From DATHBD01 sp035296325 (lineage in GTDB: Bacteria > Actinomycetota > Actinomycetes > Mycobacteriales > Micromonosporaceae), in contig DATHBD010000005.1 of assembly GCA_035296325.1 (NCBI GenBank), positions 1 to 64,000 on the forward strand: a DNA stretch of 64,000 nucleotides. The letters run 5' to 3'. The notes under the pieces are model-generated. The model searched no databases and was not told the DNA's origin. It saw only the letters and a program-made list of their open reading frames with translations. A program made the translations under genes and the position numbers. Position 1 is the stretch's first letter. Each line of letters opens with the position of its first letter. Below, in pieces: positions 25,966 through 34,089 of this stretch.

Positions 25966-25982
25966 CTTTAAATTGACACTTA
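25966..25982 (+). promoter_or_regulatory. CTTTAAAT(C/T)GAC element, second copy
   Basis: CTTTAAATTGACACTTA, 20 nt before the chaplin-like ATG at 26002, repeats the element at 24757 with one change and one insertion. The 198-bp gap 25804-26001 around it is poorer in GC than its neighbours and holds no gene. Confidence 0.4.
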
Positions 25983-26001
25983 TCGAAAGGTCATCTGCAC
26001 T

Positions 26002-27456
26002 ATGAAGACTTGGGTCCGTAAGTCGCTCAACGTTGGTGTGCTCGGCGCCGGTATCGTCCTCGTTTCGGGCGGCGTGGCACAGGCCAGCACCAACATCGGC
26101 ACTGACAACGGCAACACGCACGAGAACGTCTTCCAGGCGCCGGTCGACAACAGCGGAAACGCGATCGCCATCTTCGGTGAGGCGAACGCGAGCAGCACCG
26201 GTGGCGCGACGGCCACCAACCGGTCCGCGGCGAACGGCGGCGACCGCAACATCGGCCGCAACAACGGCAACAGCACCAGCAACGTCGTGCAGGCCCCGTC
26301 GAGCACCTGCGGCAACGCGGTTGCCGTCTTCGGCGAGGCCGACGCGGAGTGCGTCGGTGGCGCCCGGGCGACCAACGGTGGCACCGCCAGTGGCACCGGC
26401 CTGCTGTACCCGGCGGGCGGGCGCGGCGGGAACTTCAACTACGGAACCGGGAACGGCAACTCCACCAGCAACGTGACGCAGCGCCCGACCGACAACAGCG
26501 GCAACGCGACCGCGGTGTACGGCGAAGCCAACGCGGCCAGCGTGGGCGGGGCCTGGGCCACGAACAGCTCGGGCAACGGCGGCGGCGACCGCAACATCGG
26601 CCGCAACAACGGCAACTCGACGAGCAACGTCGTCCAGGCGCCGAGCAGCACCTGCGGCAACGCACTCGCCATCTTCGGTGAGGCCGACGCCGAGTGCGTC
26701 GGTGGCGCTGCCGCCAGCAACGGCGGCGCGGTTCGGGGTACCGGCAGCGGTGGAAACCACGGTGGCGGGTACGGCGGCCGTGGCGACAACGACGGCGGCG
26801 GTCGTGGCGACAAGGACGGCTACGGCGGCGGTCGTGGCGACAAGGACGGCTACGGCGGCGGTCGTGGCGACAAGGACGGGCACGGCGGCGGTCATGGCGA
26901 CCACGATGGTCGTGGCGGCGGTCGTGGGCACCACGACGATGACTGCCGTGGCGGCGGTCGTGGCGACAAGGACGGGCACGGCGGCGGCCGCGGCGACCAC
27001 AAGGGTGGTTACGGCGGCGGCAGCGGCAGCAGCTGGGGCGGCCACAAGGGTGGTAGCTGGAGCTGGGGCGGCCACAAGGGCGACGACTGCAAGGGTGGCG
27101 GTCACCACGGTGGGGGCCACCACGGTGGGGGTCACCACGGTGGGGGCAACAACAACGGCGGTCACCACGGCGGCGGTCACCACGGTGGCGGTCACCACGG
27201 CGGCGGTCACCAGGGTGGCGGCAACAACAACGGCGGTCACCACGGCGGCGGTCACCACGGCGGCGGCAACAAGGTCGACAAGGGCTGGTTCTCCGGCCAC
27301 AGCGTGGGCTTCCTGAACAACAACCAGATCAACACCACGGTTCAGGCGCCGGTCAACATCTCCGGCAACGCCCTCAGCATCCTCGGTGAGGCCTACGCCG
27401 AGGGCAACGGCGGCGCCACGGCCATCAACAACACCACGCAGACCCAGCGGGCCTGA
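26002..27456 (+). CDS. Secreted modular chaplin-like repeat protein with RGD and His-rich tracts
   Basis: 484 residues; ATG 26002 with GAAAGG 11 nt upstream. A signal peptide ends near GGVAQA (residue 28). Five ~43-residue repeats follow the pattern N-G-N-x5-NVxQAP-x4-GNAxAxFGEAxA-x3-GGAxAxN, at residues ~31-73, 83-125, 146-188, 198-240 and 436-480. They resemble the chaplin core, with hydrophobic strands and a central Gly-Asn. Repeats 2 and 4 carry a Cys pair (STCGNA...DAECVGG), as chaplins do; repeats 1, 3 and 5 have Ser instead. Between repeats 4 and 5 lie YGGGRGDKDG decapeptides, then a (GGHHG)n tract able to bind metal ions. There is no LAXTG or membrane anchor. I infer a self-assembling surface protein; the exact family is unproven. 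Confidence 0.8.
   Translation: MKTWVRKSLNVGVLGAGIVLVSGGVAQASTNIGTDNGNTHENVFQAPVDNSGNAIAIFGEANASSTGGATATNRSAANGGDRNIGRNNGNSTSNVVQAPSSTCGNAVAVFGEADAECVGGARATNGGTASGTGLLYPAGGRGGNFNYGTGNGNSTSNVTQRPTDNSGNATAVYGEANAASVGGAWATNSSGNGGGDRNIGRNNGNSTSNVVQAPSSTCGNALAIFGEADAECVGGAAASNGGAVRGTGSGGNHGGGYGGRGDNDGGGRGDKDGYGGGRGDKDGYGGGRGDKDGHGGGHGDHDGRGGGRGHHDDDCRGGGRGDKDGHGGGRGDHKGGYGGGSGSSWGGHKGGSWSWGGHKGDDCKGGGHHGGGHHGGGHHGGGNNNGGHHGGGHHGGGHHGGGHQGGGNNNGGHHGGGHHGGGNKVDKGWFSGHSVGFLNNNQINTTVQAPVNISGNALSILGEAYAEGNGGATAINNTTQTQRA
26791..26910 (+). repeat. 30-bp tandem repeats encoding YGGGRGDKDG
   Basis: Three nearly identical 30-bp units (26791-26820, 26821-26850, 26851-26880) and a diverged fourth (to 26910) encode a decapeptide with an RGD core. 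Related GGRGDxxG segments continue to about 27010. Confidence 0.85.
27095..27270 (+). repeat. Short tandem repeats encoding a Gly/His-rich tract
   Basis: About ten imperfect 12-15-bp units (core GGTCACCACGGCGGC) encode GGHHGGGHHG with two GGGNNNGG interruptions. Such a tract is prone to copy-number change by slippage and, in the protein, is a plausible binding site for Ni, Zn or Cu. Confidence 0.8.
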
Positions 27457-27596
27457 CAACTTCACGCATGACGCCCGCGGGCCGACCCCAACCAGGGGCC
27501 GGCCCGCGGTCGTTCGTCAGACGGCGTGATGGACGCGGCGCCGTATCGTCGGCCGCACGGAGTGGCCGAAGCCACGCAGAAATCCACCGCCTGCGT

Positions 27597-27618
27597 TACC
27601 CTAACGAGCGTTCGGGTA
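27597..27618. promoter_or_regulatory. Palindromic operator before the carboxyltransferase gene
   Basis: TACCCTAACG (27597-27606) and CGTTCGGGTA (27609-27618) form a 10-bp inverted repeat with one mismatch around a central AG, 18 nt before the GTG start. Size and symmetry suit a TetR-family regulator, most simply the one encoded at 21650. Confidence 0.6.
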
Positions 27619-27635
27619 TCAGGGCGGAGGTCACC

Positions 27636-29168
27636 GTGGCGGACGACGCCGAAGCGCTCGAGCAGATCCGTAAACGGGTGCGGGCCGGCGGCGCGGAGCG
27701 TTACCACGCCGCCAACACGGCCCGGGGCAAGCTGTTCGCCCGGGAGCGGGTGGCCCTGCTGGTCGACGAGGACTCGTTCGTCGAAGACGGCATGCTCGCG
27801 AACGCGCTCGCCGAGGGCCTGCCCGCCGATGGCGTCCTCACCGGCACGGCGACTGTGGACGGCCGCCCGGTGTGCCTGATGGCCAACGACTCCACCGTGA
27901 AGGCCGGGTCGTGGGGCGCGCGCACCGTCGAGAAGATCATTCGGACGATCGAGAAGGCGTACGCCAGCGGGGTGCCGATGGTGTACCTGGTCGACTCGGC
28001 CGGCGCGCGGATCACCGACCAGGTCGACCTCTTCCCGGGCCGGCGTGGAGCGGGGCGGATCTTCCACACGCAGGTGCGGGCCTCCGGCTCCATCCCGCAG
28101 GCGTGCGCGCTCTTCGGCCCGTCCGCGGCCGGTGGGGCGTACATCCCGGCGTTCTGCGACATCGTCGCGATGGTCGAGGGCAACGCCAGCATGTACCTCG
28201 GCTCGGACCGCATGGTCGAGATGGTGACCGGTGAACGCACCACGCTGGAGGCGATGGGCGGCGCCCGGGTGCACTGCACCGAGTCCGGGTGCGGCCACTT
28301 CCTCTGCACCAGCGAGCCGGAGGCCATCGAGGTCGTCCGGCGGTACCTGAGTTACCTGCCCTCCAACTGGACCGGGACGCCGCCAGCCGGCGAGGCCGTC
28401 GCTGCACCGTCCGGTGTGGACCTTGGCGCCCTGGTGCCGGCCTCCGAGCGGCAGGCCTTCGACATGCGCAGGTTCGTCCGCGGCGTTGTCGACTCCGGAT
28501 CGTTCTTCGAGATCCACGCCCTCTGGGCACGCGAGGTGGTGGTCGGCTTCGGCCGGCTGGGCGGCGAGGTGGTCGGCATCGTGGCGAACAACTCGATGTT
28601 CAAGGGCGGCGTGCTCTTTGTGGACTCGGCCGACAAGGCAACCCGCTTCGTGCAGCTCTGCGACGCGTTCAACGTGCCGCTGCTCTTCCTCGCGGACGTG
28701 CCCGGCTTCATGGTCGGCTCAGCCGTCGAGAAGCAGGGGATCATCCGGCACGGCGCCAAGATGATCACAGCGGTCGCCGAGGCCACCGTGCCGAAGATCT
28801 CGGTCGTGGTCCGCAAGGCCTACGGGGCCGGCCTCTACGCGATGGCCGGGCCGGGCTTCGAGCCCGACGCCACCATCGCGCTGCCCACCGGGAAGATCGC
28901 GGTGATGGGTGCCGAGGCCGCCGTCAACGCGGTGTACGCCAACAAGATCGCCGCCATCGTGGACGACGACGAGCGCGCGGCGTTCATCGCGGCCCGGCGG
29001 GCGGAGTACGAGCGCGACATCGACCTGGTCCGGCTCGCCAGCGAACTGGTCATCGACGCCGTTGTCGAGCCGCCGGACCTGCGCGGCGAGTTGATCCGCC
29101 GGTTCGCCGCAGCGCGCGGCAAGGACCGTTTCTTCTCCCGGCGCCGCCACGGCGTCACACCCGTCTAG
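27636..29168 (+). CDS. accD: Acyl-CoA (methylcrotonyl-type) carboxylase, carboxyltransferase subunit
   Basis: 510 residues from GTG 27636, chosen because GGAGG lies 6 nt upstream; the frame is open further back but only through the operator. Carboxyltransferase halves are both present: YLVDSAGARITDQVDLFPGRRGAGRIFHTQVRASGSIPQACALFGPSAAGGAYIPAFCD with the N-terminal oxyanion region, and PLLFLADVPGFMVGSAVEKQGIIRHGAKMI...KAYGAGLYAMAGPGFEPDATIALPTGKIAVMGAEAAVNAVY at the C-terminal half. It transfers CO2 from biotin to an acyl-CoA. The C(GH)FLC pattern and the neighbours favour 3-methylcrotonyl-CoA as substrate; propionyl-CoA cannot be excluded. Confidence 0.92.
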   Translation: MADDAEALEQIRKRVRAGGAERYHAANTARGKLFARERVALLVDEDSFVEDGMLANALAEGLPADGVLTGTATVDGRPVCLMANDSTVKAGSWGARTVEKIIRTIEKAYASGVPMVYLVDSAGARITDQVDLFPGRRGAGRIFHTQVRASGSIPQACALFGPSAAGGAYIPAFCDIVAMVEGNASMYLGSDRMVEMVTGERTTLEAMGGARVHCTESGCGHFLCTSEPEAIEVVRRYLSYLPSNWTGTPPAGEAVAAPSGVDLGALVPASERQAFDMRRFVRGVVDSGSFFEIHALWAREVVVGFGRLGGEVVGIVANNSMFKGGVLFVDSADKATRFVQLCDAFNVPLLFLADVPGFMVGSAVEKQGIIRHGAKMITAVAEATVPKISVVVRKAYGAGLYAMAGPGFEPDATIALPTGKIAVMGAEAAVNAVYANKIAAIVDDDERAAFIAARRAEYERDIDLVRLASELVIDAVVEPPDLRGELIRRFAAARGKDRFFSRRRHGVTPV

Positions 29169-29177
29169 GGGGTCCCG

Positions 29178-30329
29178 ATGCCAGATTTCCAGCTCTCGGT
29201 CGAGCACGAGGACCTGCGGCAGGCGGTGGCCGGGTTCGCCCGGGACGAGGTCGCGCCGGTGATCGGGGAGCATTACCAGCGCCACACCTTTCCGTACGAG
29301 TTGATCCGGCAGATGGGCAAGATGGGCCTGTTCGGCCTGCCGTTCCCGGAGGAGTACGGCGGCATGGGCGGCGATTACTTCGCGCTCTGCCTGGCCATCG
29401 AGGAACTGGCCCGGGTCGACTCGTCGGTTGCCGTCACGCTGGAGGCGGCGGTCTCGCTGGGCGCCATGCCGATCTACCGGTTCGGCACCGCGCAGCAGCG
29501 GCAGCGGTGGCTGCCGGCGCTGTGCTCCGGTGCGGCGCTGGGTGCATTCGGCCTGACCGAGCCGGGCTTCGGCTCCGACGCGGGCGGGGCGAAGACCCGC
29601 GCGGTGCTCCACGGCGACGAATGGGTGATCAACGGCGTCAAGCAGTTCATCACCAACTCCGGTACCGACATCACGGCGCTCGTGACGGTGGCGGCGGTGA
29701 CCGGCGAGTCGGCGTCGGGGGGCAAGGAGATCTCCACGATTGTCGTGCCGTCCGGTACGGCCGGGCTCACCGTTCAGCCGGGGTACTCGAAGGTCGGCTG
29801 GTGCGCCTCCGACACCCACGAGCTGATCTTCGACAATGTCCGGGTGCCGGCGGCCAACCTGCTCGGTGAACGCGGCCGGGGGTACGCCCAGTTCCTCCGC
29901 ATCCTCGACGAGGGCCGGATCGCGTTCGCCGCGCTCGCCGTCGGGCTCGCTCAGGGCTGCGTCGACGAGTCGGTGCGCTACGCCCGGGAGCGCACCGCCT
30001 TTGGCCAGCCCATCGCCAACTTCCAGGCGATCCAGTTCAAGATCGCCGACATGGAGGTGCGGGCGCACACCGCCCGACTCGCGTACTACGACGCGGCGTC
30101 GCGGATGCTCGCCGGGCAGGAGTTCAAGCGTCAGGCGTCCATCGCGAAGCTGTACGCCAGCGAGTGCGCCATGGCCAACGCCCGGGAGGCCACCCAGATC
30201 CACGGGGGGTACGGGTTCATGAACGAGTTCCCGGTGGGTCGGTTCTACCGGGACGCCAAGATCCTTGAGATCGGTGAGGGCACCTCGGAGGTGCAGCGCC
30301 TCCTGATCGCGCGTGCGCTCGGCGTGTGA
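29178..30329 (+). CDS. acdH: Acyl-CoA dehydrogenase (isovaleryl/short-chain type)
   Basis: 383 residues, ATG 29178, 9 nt after the carboxyltransferase stop (AGGGGG as ribosome site), so co-transcribed. Family motifs: LGAFGLTEPGFGSDAGG, WVINGVKQFITNSG, the linker RGYAQFLRILDEGRIAFAALAVGLAQG, ERTAFGQPIANFQAIQFKIADMEV, QIHGGYGFMNEFPVGRFYRDAKILEIGEGTSEVQ. The Glu in IGEGTSE occupies the catalytic-base position of short-chain enzymes. It oxidises an acyl-CoA with FAD, passing electrons to ETF; isovaleryl-CoA is likely from context. The EtfD-like oxidoreductase at 55726 could be the onward electron route. Confidence 0.93.
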   Translation: MPDFQLSVEHEDLRQAVAGFARDEVAPVIGEHYQRHTFPYELIRQMGKMGLFGLPFPEEYGGMGGDYFALCLAIEELARVDSSVAVTLEAAVSLGAMPIYRFGTAQQRQRWLPALCSGAALGAFGLTEPGFGSDAGGAKTRAVLHGDEWVINGVKQFITNSGTDITALVTVAAVTGESASGGKEISTIVVPSGTAGLTVQPGYSKVGWCASDTHELIFDNVRVPAANLLGERGRGYAQFLRILDEGRIAFAALAVGLAQGCVDESVRYARERTAFGQPIANFQAIQFKIADMEVRAHTARLAYYDAASRMLAGQEFKRQASIAKLYASECAMANAREATQIHGGYGFMNEFPVGRFYRDAKILEIGEGTSEVQRLLIARALGV

Positions 30330-30421
30330 AGCCGGGCACGTCCGACAAGTCGGGCGGACATTCGTCGTAGGTCCGACGCAACGATAGGCAGTCGGGCGCG
30401 CACTCACTACGTTTCCGTGGC

Positions 30422-33055
30422 ATGGCTGGGGGCGCCGATCATGCCGTTCCGGGACCAGGCACGGCGTTTCCGGTGGCACTGCGGACGCACCGGCGTGCAG
30501 CCGGGCTCACCCAGGCCGAGCTCGCCGAACGGGCCGGCATCGGCGTGCGTACGCTCCGCGAGCTGGAACGGGGACGGGTCGCGCGTCCGCAGCGCGGCAC
30601 GGTCACGCTCCTCGCCGACGCACTCGGCCTCGCCGGAGGGCCGCTGGAGACCTTCGTCGACGCGGCCCGCAGCGGAACGGACCTGCCGGAGCCGGCGGGT
30701 CCGCCCGTGGCCGCGCCGCGCAGCGACGACAGCCCCCGGGTGGCGGCCGGGTCCGGCGTCCCCGGGGAGGTACGGGTGCCGCGACAGCGGTCGGCTGCGA
30801 TTTTGCACGATCTCACCGGCTGGTCCGCGTCGCCGGCCGGCCCGGCCAGCCCGCTGGCCGCGGTACCGCCGCGCCCGGATGTGGTGGGCCGGGATTTCGA
30901 GCTCGACCAACTCGGGGAGCTGATCGGCACAGCGGGGGTGATCACCCTCACCGGGCTGGCCGGCGTCGGCAAGACCTGCCTGGCGTTGGCCGTGGTGCAC
31001 GACTGTGCCGCCCGCTTCCCAGGCGGGGTCAGCGGGATGGCGATCAGTGACGACACACCACGCGATGACGTGCTGGCAGCCGTGGCGGCGGTGTTCGAGG
31101 TGGCGCGCGCGGTCGACCTCATCGGACGGTACGCCGGCCGGTCGGCGCTGGTGCTGCTGGACAGCGCCGACCGGTCCCCGCGCGGTGCCGCCGAGGCGGT
31201 CCGGTGGCTGCGGTCCCGGGTGCCCAACCTGACCATCCTGGTGACGAGCCGGCACCCGCTCGGTGTGCCGGGCGAGGTGCACCGTCGGGTGGAGCCGCTG
31301 GACGTTCCGCCGGCGCCGGACGAGGCGGAGCTCGACGTTGCCGCGCTTCGCTCGTACCCGGCCGTCGCGCTCTTCCTGAGCCGGCTGCGACAGGTGCGGC
31401 CGGAGCCGGTGCTGGACTCCGACGGCCCGGTCCTGGCCGAGCTGGTACGCCGGCTCGGCGGCCTGCCGCTCGCGCTGGAGTTGGCCGCCGCGCGTGGCCG
31501 GGTTCTGGGCCTGCCGGACCTGCTGGGCCGGTACCGGTACCGGGTGCTGGACCTGGGGGCGGTGGCGCCCGAGGGGGAGACACTGCGGGAGGCGCTGGCG
31601 GCGAGCTACCGGTTGCTCGAGCCGGATCAGCAGGCGGCGCTGCGTCGGCTGTCGGTGTTTCGCGGCCGCTGGTCGCTCGACCTCGCCGAAGACCTGCTGG
31701 GCGACCCCGCCGACGCGGCGGGCTCTCCCGTCGCAGCGTTGCCGGGGCCGCATCGCGACGTCGAAGCGGTGCTCGATCGGCTCGTCGCACTGGGCCTGCT
31801 GAACGTACGGCCGGCCACGGAACTGCGGTTCCGCCTCCTCGACATGGTCCGCGACTTCGCCGCCGAAGAGTGCGCCAGGCACGGCGAGACCGCTGTCGCC
31901 CGCAGCTCACATGCCCGTGTGCTGGCCCGCCTGGCCGGGCGGACCGCGCCGGAGCTGGTCGGGCCGGCGATGTCGCGTGCCGTGGCCAGACTGGACTACC
32001 TCGCTGCGGATGTGCGCGGCGCGTTGGGGTTCGCAGCCGTACATGATCCGCAGACCGCGCTGCGACTCAGCGCGGCGATCGTGCGCTGGTCCCGGTTCCG
32101 GGCCCGCGACCGGGAGCTGCGCGGAGTGCTGCGCCGGCTGCTCGACGATCCGCGTACCGCCCGGGCCGAATCCGTCCTCCGGGCATGGGGCGGGCTGGGC
32201 GCGGCGATGCTGGCGATCGAGCATGGCGAGGGCGTGACGGAGCTCGCCGGCGCGGAGGAGGCACTCGCCGTCTTCCGGCGGGTGCGAAACGGGCACGGCG
32301 AGCTGACGGCGCGGCTCACCCTGTGCCGGCTGGCGCGGATCATCGGCAGCTTGGCGGACGCCCGCCGGCACGGTGCGGCGGCGCTGAGCATCGCGGAGCG
32401 TACCGGGCGGGACCGGGACACCGCCGTGGCGGAGCACTGCATGGCCGCAGTGGACATTCATGCCGGCGACCTGCACGCGGCGGCCGCGAGGCTGCAGCGG
32501 GCGGCCCGGTACGCGGCCGATGCCGGTGAGTCCCGGGCGGGCGCCATGATCGGTGCGGCGACCGCGGAGGTGGCCAGGCTGGATCAGGCGTACGAAGCCG
32601 CGGTGGCGCAGGGACGTGCCGCACTGCGCGTGCTGGCCACCCACGGGGACCCGGGTCAACGAATCCGCACCCTGGGCACCATCGGGCGGGCACTGGCTGA
32701 GTCCGGCCGGCTTGACGAGGCGCGGGCGGTGATCACCGAGCTGGCCGGGTACCGCAGCGCGGCGGCGTGCCAGCGCACCGTGGTCGAGGCCTATCTGGCC
32801 CTGGCCGGTGGCGACGCGCCACGTGCCGCGGCTCGGTTTTTGGCGGCAGCGGACGCGCTGGTGGGGCGGCAGGACGTGCGCGATGTCGGGGAGGCGCTGG
32901 TCGGCGCGGCGGCCGCCACCGGAGACGACGTGCGCCGGGCCGAGCTGATCGCCCAGATCTCGGCTGTCCGGGAGCACAGCGGACTCGTGCTGCTGCCGCG
33001 GGATCGGCGAATGCTGGGCCAGGCCGCCGTCAGCCACCGTGAGCTGAGTCCCTGA
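30422..33055 (+). CDS. XRE-HTH STAND NTPase regulator (AfsR/LuxR-like architecture)
   Basis: 877 residues from ATG 30422; TACGTT at 30408-30413 suggests a leaderless mRNA. Residues ~17-75 are a Cro/CI-type HTH (LRTHRRAAGLTQAELAERAGIGVRTLRELERGRVARPQRGTVTLLADALGL). Residues ~155-400 form an NB-ARC-like STAND ATPase: VGRDFELDQLGELI, Walker A LTGLAGVGKTCLA, Walker B SALVLLDSADR, sensor ILVTSRHPLGV, and GGLPLALELAAARG. The rest is a helical/TPR-like sensor region. Such proteins are signal-gated transcription regulators, often for secondary metabolism or development. A short GTCCG...CGGAC inverted repeat lies upstream (about 30339-30358). No target operon is adjacent. Confidence 0.88.
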   Translation: MAGGADHAVPGPGTAFPVALRTHRRAAGLTQAELAERAGIGVRTLRELERGRVARPQRGTVTLLADALGLAGGPLETFVDAARSGTDLPEPAGPPVAAPRSDDSPRVAAGSGVPGEVRVPRQRSAAILHDLTGWSASPAGPASPLAAVPPRPDVVGRDFELDQLGELIGTAGVITLTGLAGVGKTCLALAVVHDCAARFPGGVSGMAISDDTPRDDVLAAVAAVFEVARAVDLIGRYAGRSALVLLDSADRSPRGAAEAVRWLRSRVPNLTILVTSRHPLGVPGEVHRRVEPLDVPPAPDEAELDVAALRSYPAVALFLSRLRQVRPEPVLDSDGPVLAELVRRLGGLPLALELAAARGRVLGLPDLLGRYRYRVLDLGAVAPEGETLREALAASYRLLEPDQQAALRRLSVFRGRWSLDLAEDLLGDPADAAGSPVAALPGPHRDVEAVLDRLVALGLLNVRPATELRFRLLDMVRDFAAEECARHGETAVARSSHARVLARLAGRTAPELVGPAMSRAVARLDYLAADVRGALGFAAVHDPQTALRLSAAIVRWSRFRARDRELRGVLRRLLDDPRTARAESVLRAWGGLGAAMLAIEHGEGVTELAGAEEALAVFRRVRNGHGELTARLTLCRLARIIGSLADARRHGAAALSIAERTGRDRDTAVAEHCMAAVDIHAGDLHAAAARLQRAARYAADAGESRAGAMIGAATAEVARLDQAYEAAVAQGRAALRVLATHGDPGQRIRTLGTIGRALAESGRLDEARAVITELAGYRSAAACQRTVVEAYLALAGGDAPRAAARFLAAADALVGRQDVRDVGEALVGAAAATGDDVRRAELIAQISAVREHSGLVLLPRDRRMLGQAAVSHRELSP

Positions 33056-33094
33056 GCCGCGCCGGCGGTATGCCGGCGGCGGCGAACACCCGTC

Positions 33095-33151
33095 CTGCGG
33101 GGGAAGCCGGCCGGTCCCCAGATTGCAGACCGGCCGGCTCCTCCCCCGCAG
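33095..33151. terminator. Terminator of the STAND regulator gene
   Basis: An inner perfect 12-bp stem (AGCCGGCCGGTC 33105-33116 with 33128-33139) is capped by an 11-nt loop and extended by a 9-bp outer stem (33095-33103 with 33143-33151) after a small bulge. It lies 40 bp past the stop at 33055. Nothing else is seen in the 270-bp gap to 33326. Confidence 0.8.
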
Positions 33152-33326
33152 TCCCCCGTTGCGGTGCCTCCCAAGCCGAGCACGGTACCGAACGTCCGCG
33201 CGGATCATGTGCGTTAAGCGCTTTGTGTCCGGTTCCTGGCGGGGATCTGCCGGTCCTTCTGCCGGTTCCCGGCCGGACTGCCGGTACCGGGCTGCCGGTG
33301 CCGCGTGCAGCCCTGACAACCCTTGG

Positions 33327-33719
33327 TCAGCGAGGATCCGGGCCGTACTTGTTGGGGCCGGGGGTGCCGGGCAGGAGCGTCATGACGAAGACCGCGATGG
33401 CGCCGAGCGGGATGAATTCGAGCAGTAGGAACCAGCCACTCACGCCGGCGTCCCGCAGCCGTCGGGAGGTCACCGCCAGGCTGGGCACAAACACGGTGAC
33501 GAAGTACACCAGGACCAGTGCGCCGAAGATGCTGTCGACGGGTTCGGAGTTGCCGACGAGGAGGCCCAACGCGAACAGCACGACCAGGATGATCACGTTG
33601 AAGAGCGTGTACCACCAGTATTCGGCACGGCGCGCCCGGCCGGTGAAGGTGGCGTACTTGCGATAGCAGCCTGTCCAGTAGCCCAGCGGTCCTACGCTGG
33701 GCTGGGTGTCGACGATCAC
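33327..33719 (-). CDS. DUF805 family membrane protein
   Basis: 130 residues from GTG 33719 with AGGAGG 6 nt upstream. It begins with the DUF805 hallmark: YWTGCYRKYATFTGRARRAEYWWYTLFNVIILVVLF. Four membrane spans can be drawn: FNVIILVVLFALGLLVG, IFGALVLVYFVTVFVPSLAV, GWFLLLEFIPLGAIAVFVM and the first segment around EYWWYTLF. The family signature RRLRDAGVSGWFLLL and the C-terminal GPNKYGPDP are also present. Phage-like or general membrane roles have been suggested for DUF805; its biochemical function is unknown. A small hypothetical gene may precede it in the same unit. Confidence 0.92.
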   Translation of the reverse strand: MIVDTQPSVGPLGYWTGCYRKYATFTGRARRAEYWWYTLFNVIILVVLFALGLLVGNSEPVDSIFGALVLVYFVTVFVPSLAVTSRRLRDAGVSGWFLLLEFIPLGAIAVFVMTLLPGTPGPNKYGPDPR

Positions 33720-33809
33720 GGCGTCCTCCTTGGAGTGTTCGAGCGCGGCCGATTGTAGGGATTGACCGGCGCGCCTGCTGCCCCGTTCGGCCTGCCGACC
33801 GAGCCCGGC

Positions 33810-34043
33810 TCAGCGGCTGGCGGTTGCCGGCGGATCCAGTCGACGCCCTCGTCCCACCGCGCCGCCCGCCGCATCGATCGCTCGGCCGGCCACCCACCGA
33901 CCACCCAGCCCGGTCAGCACGTCGAGGCCCTCGTCCAGCAGCTCGGCACGCACCCGGCGGCCGGGGTCGGGCTCAAATGCCAGCCAGCACCACCCAGCGT
34001 CCGCTCCGGTGGGCCGGGCCGGATGCCGGCTCCCGCACATCAT
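33810..34043 (-). CDS. Possible small hypothetical protein
   Basis: A 77-residue frame from tandem ATGs (34043, 34040) with GGTGAG 3-6 nt upstream: MMCGSRHPARPTGADAGWCWLAFEPDP then RVRAELLDEGLDVLTGLGGRWVAGRAID. The composition (Trp, Cys, Phe, paired Leu helices) looks coding. It would diverge from the ligase gene at 34135, with the palindrome 34090-34101 between them, and precede DUF805 by 90 bp. No homologue is recognised. A competing + frame covers the same bases, so support is modest. Confidence 0.35.
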   Translation of the reverse strand: MMCGSRHPARPTGADAGWCWLAFEPDPGRRVRAELLDEGLDVLTGLGGRWVAGRAIDAAGGAVGRGRRLDPPATASR

Positions 34044-34089
34044 GCACTCACCGAAATCCGCTTGTTACTGGCGGGACCGGGTACCCCCT

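Noticed and set aside
26791..27270. CRISPR-like array of short direct repeats
   Set aside because: Units are contiguous and coding, with no unique spacers and no cas genes.
25945..27465. 506-residue minus-strand frame rich in Val/Ala/Thr
   Set aside because: It is the antisense of the Gly/His/Asp repeats of the chaplin-like gene; its low complexity is explained by the + strand repeats, and it has no start signals.
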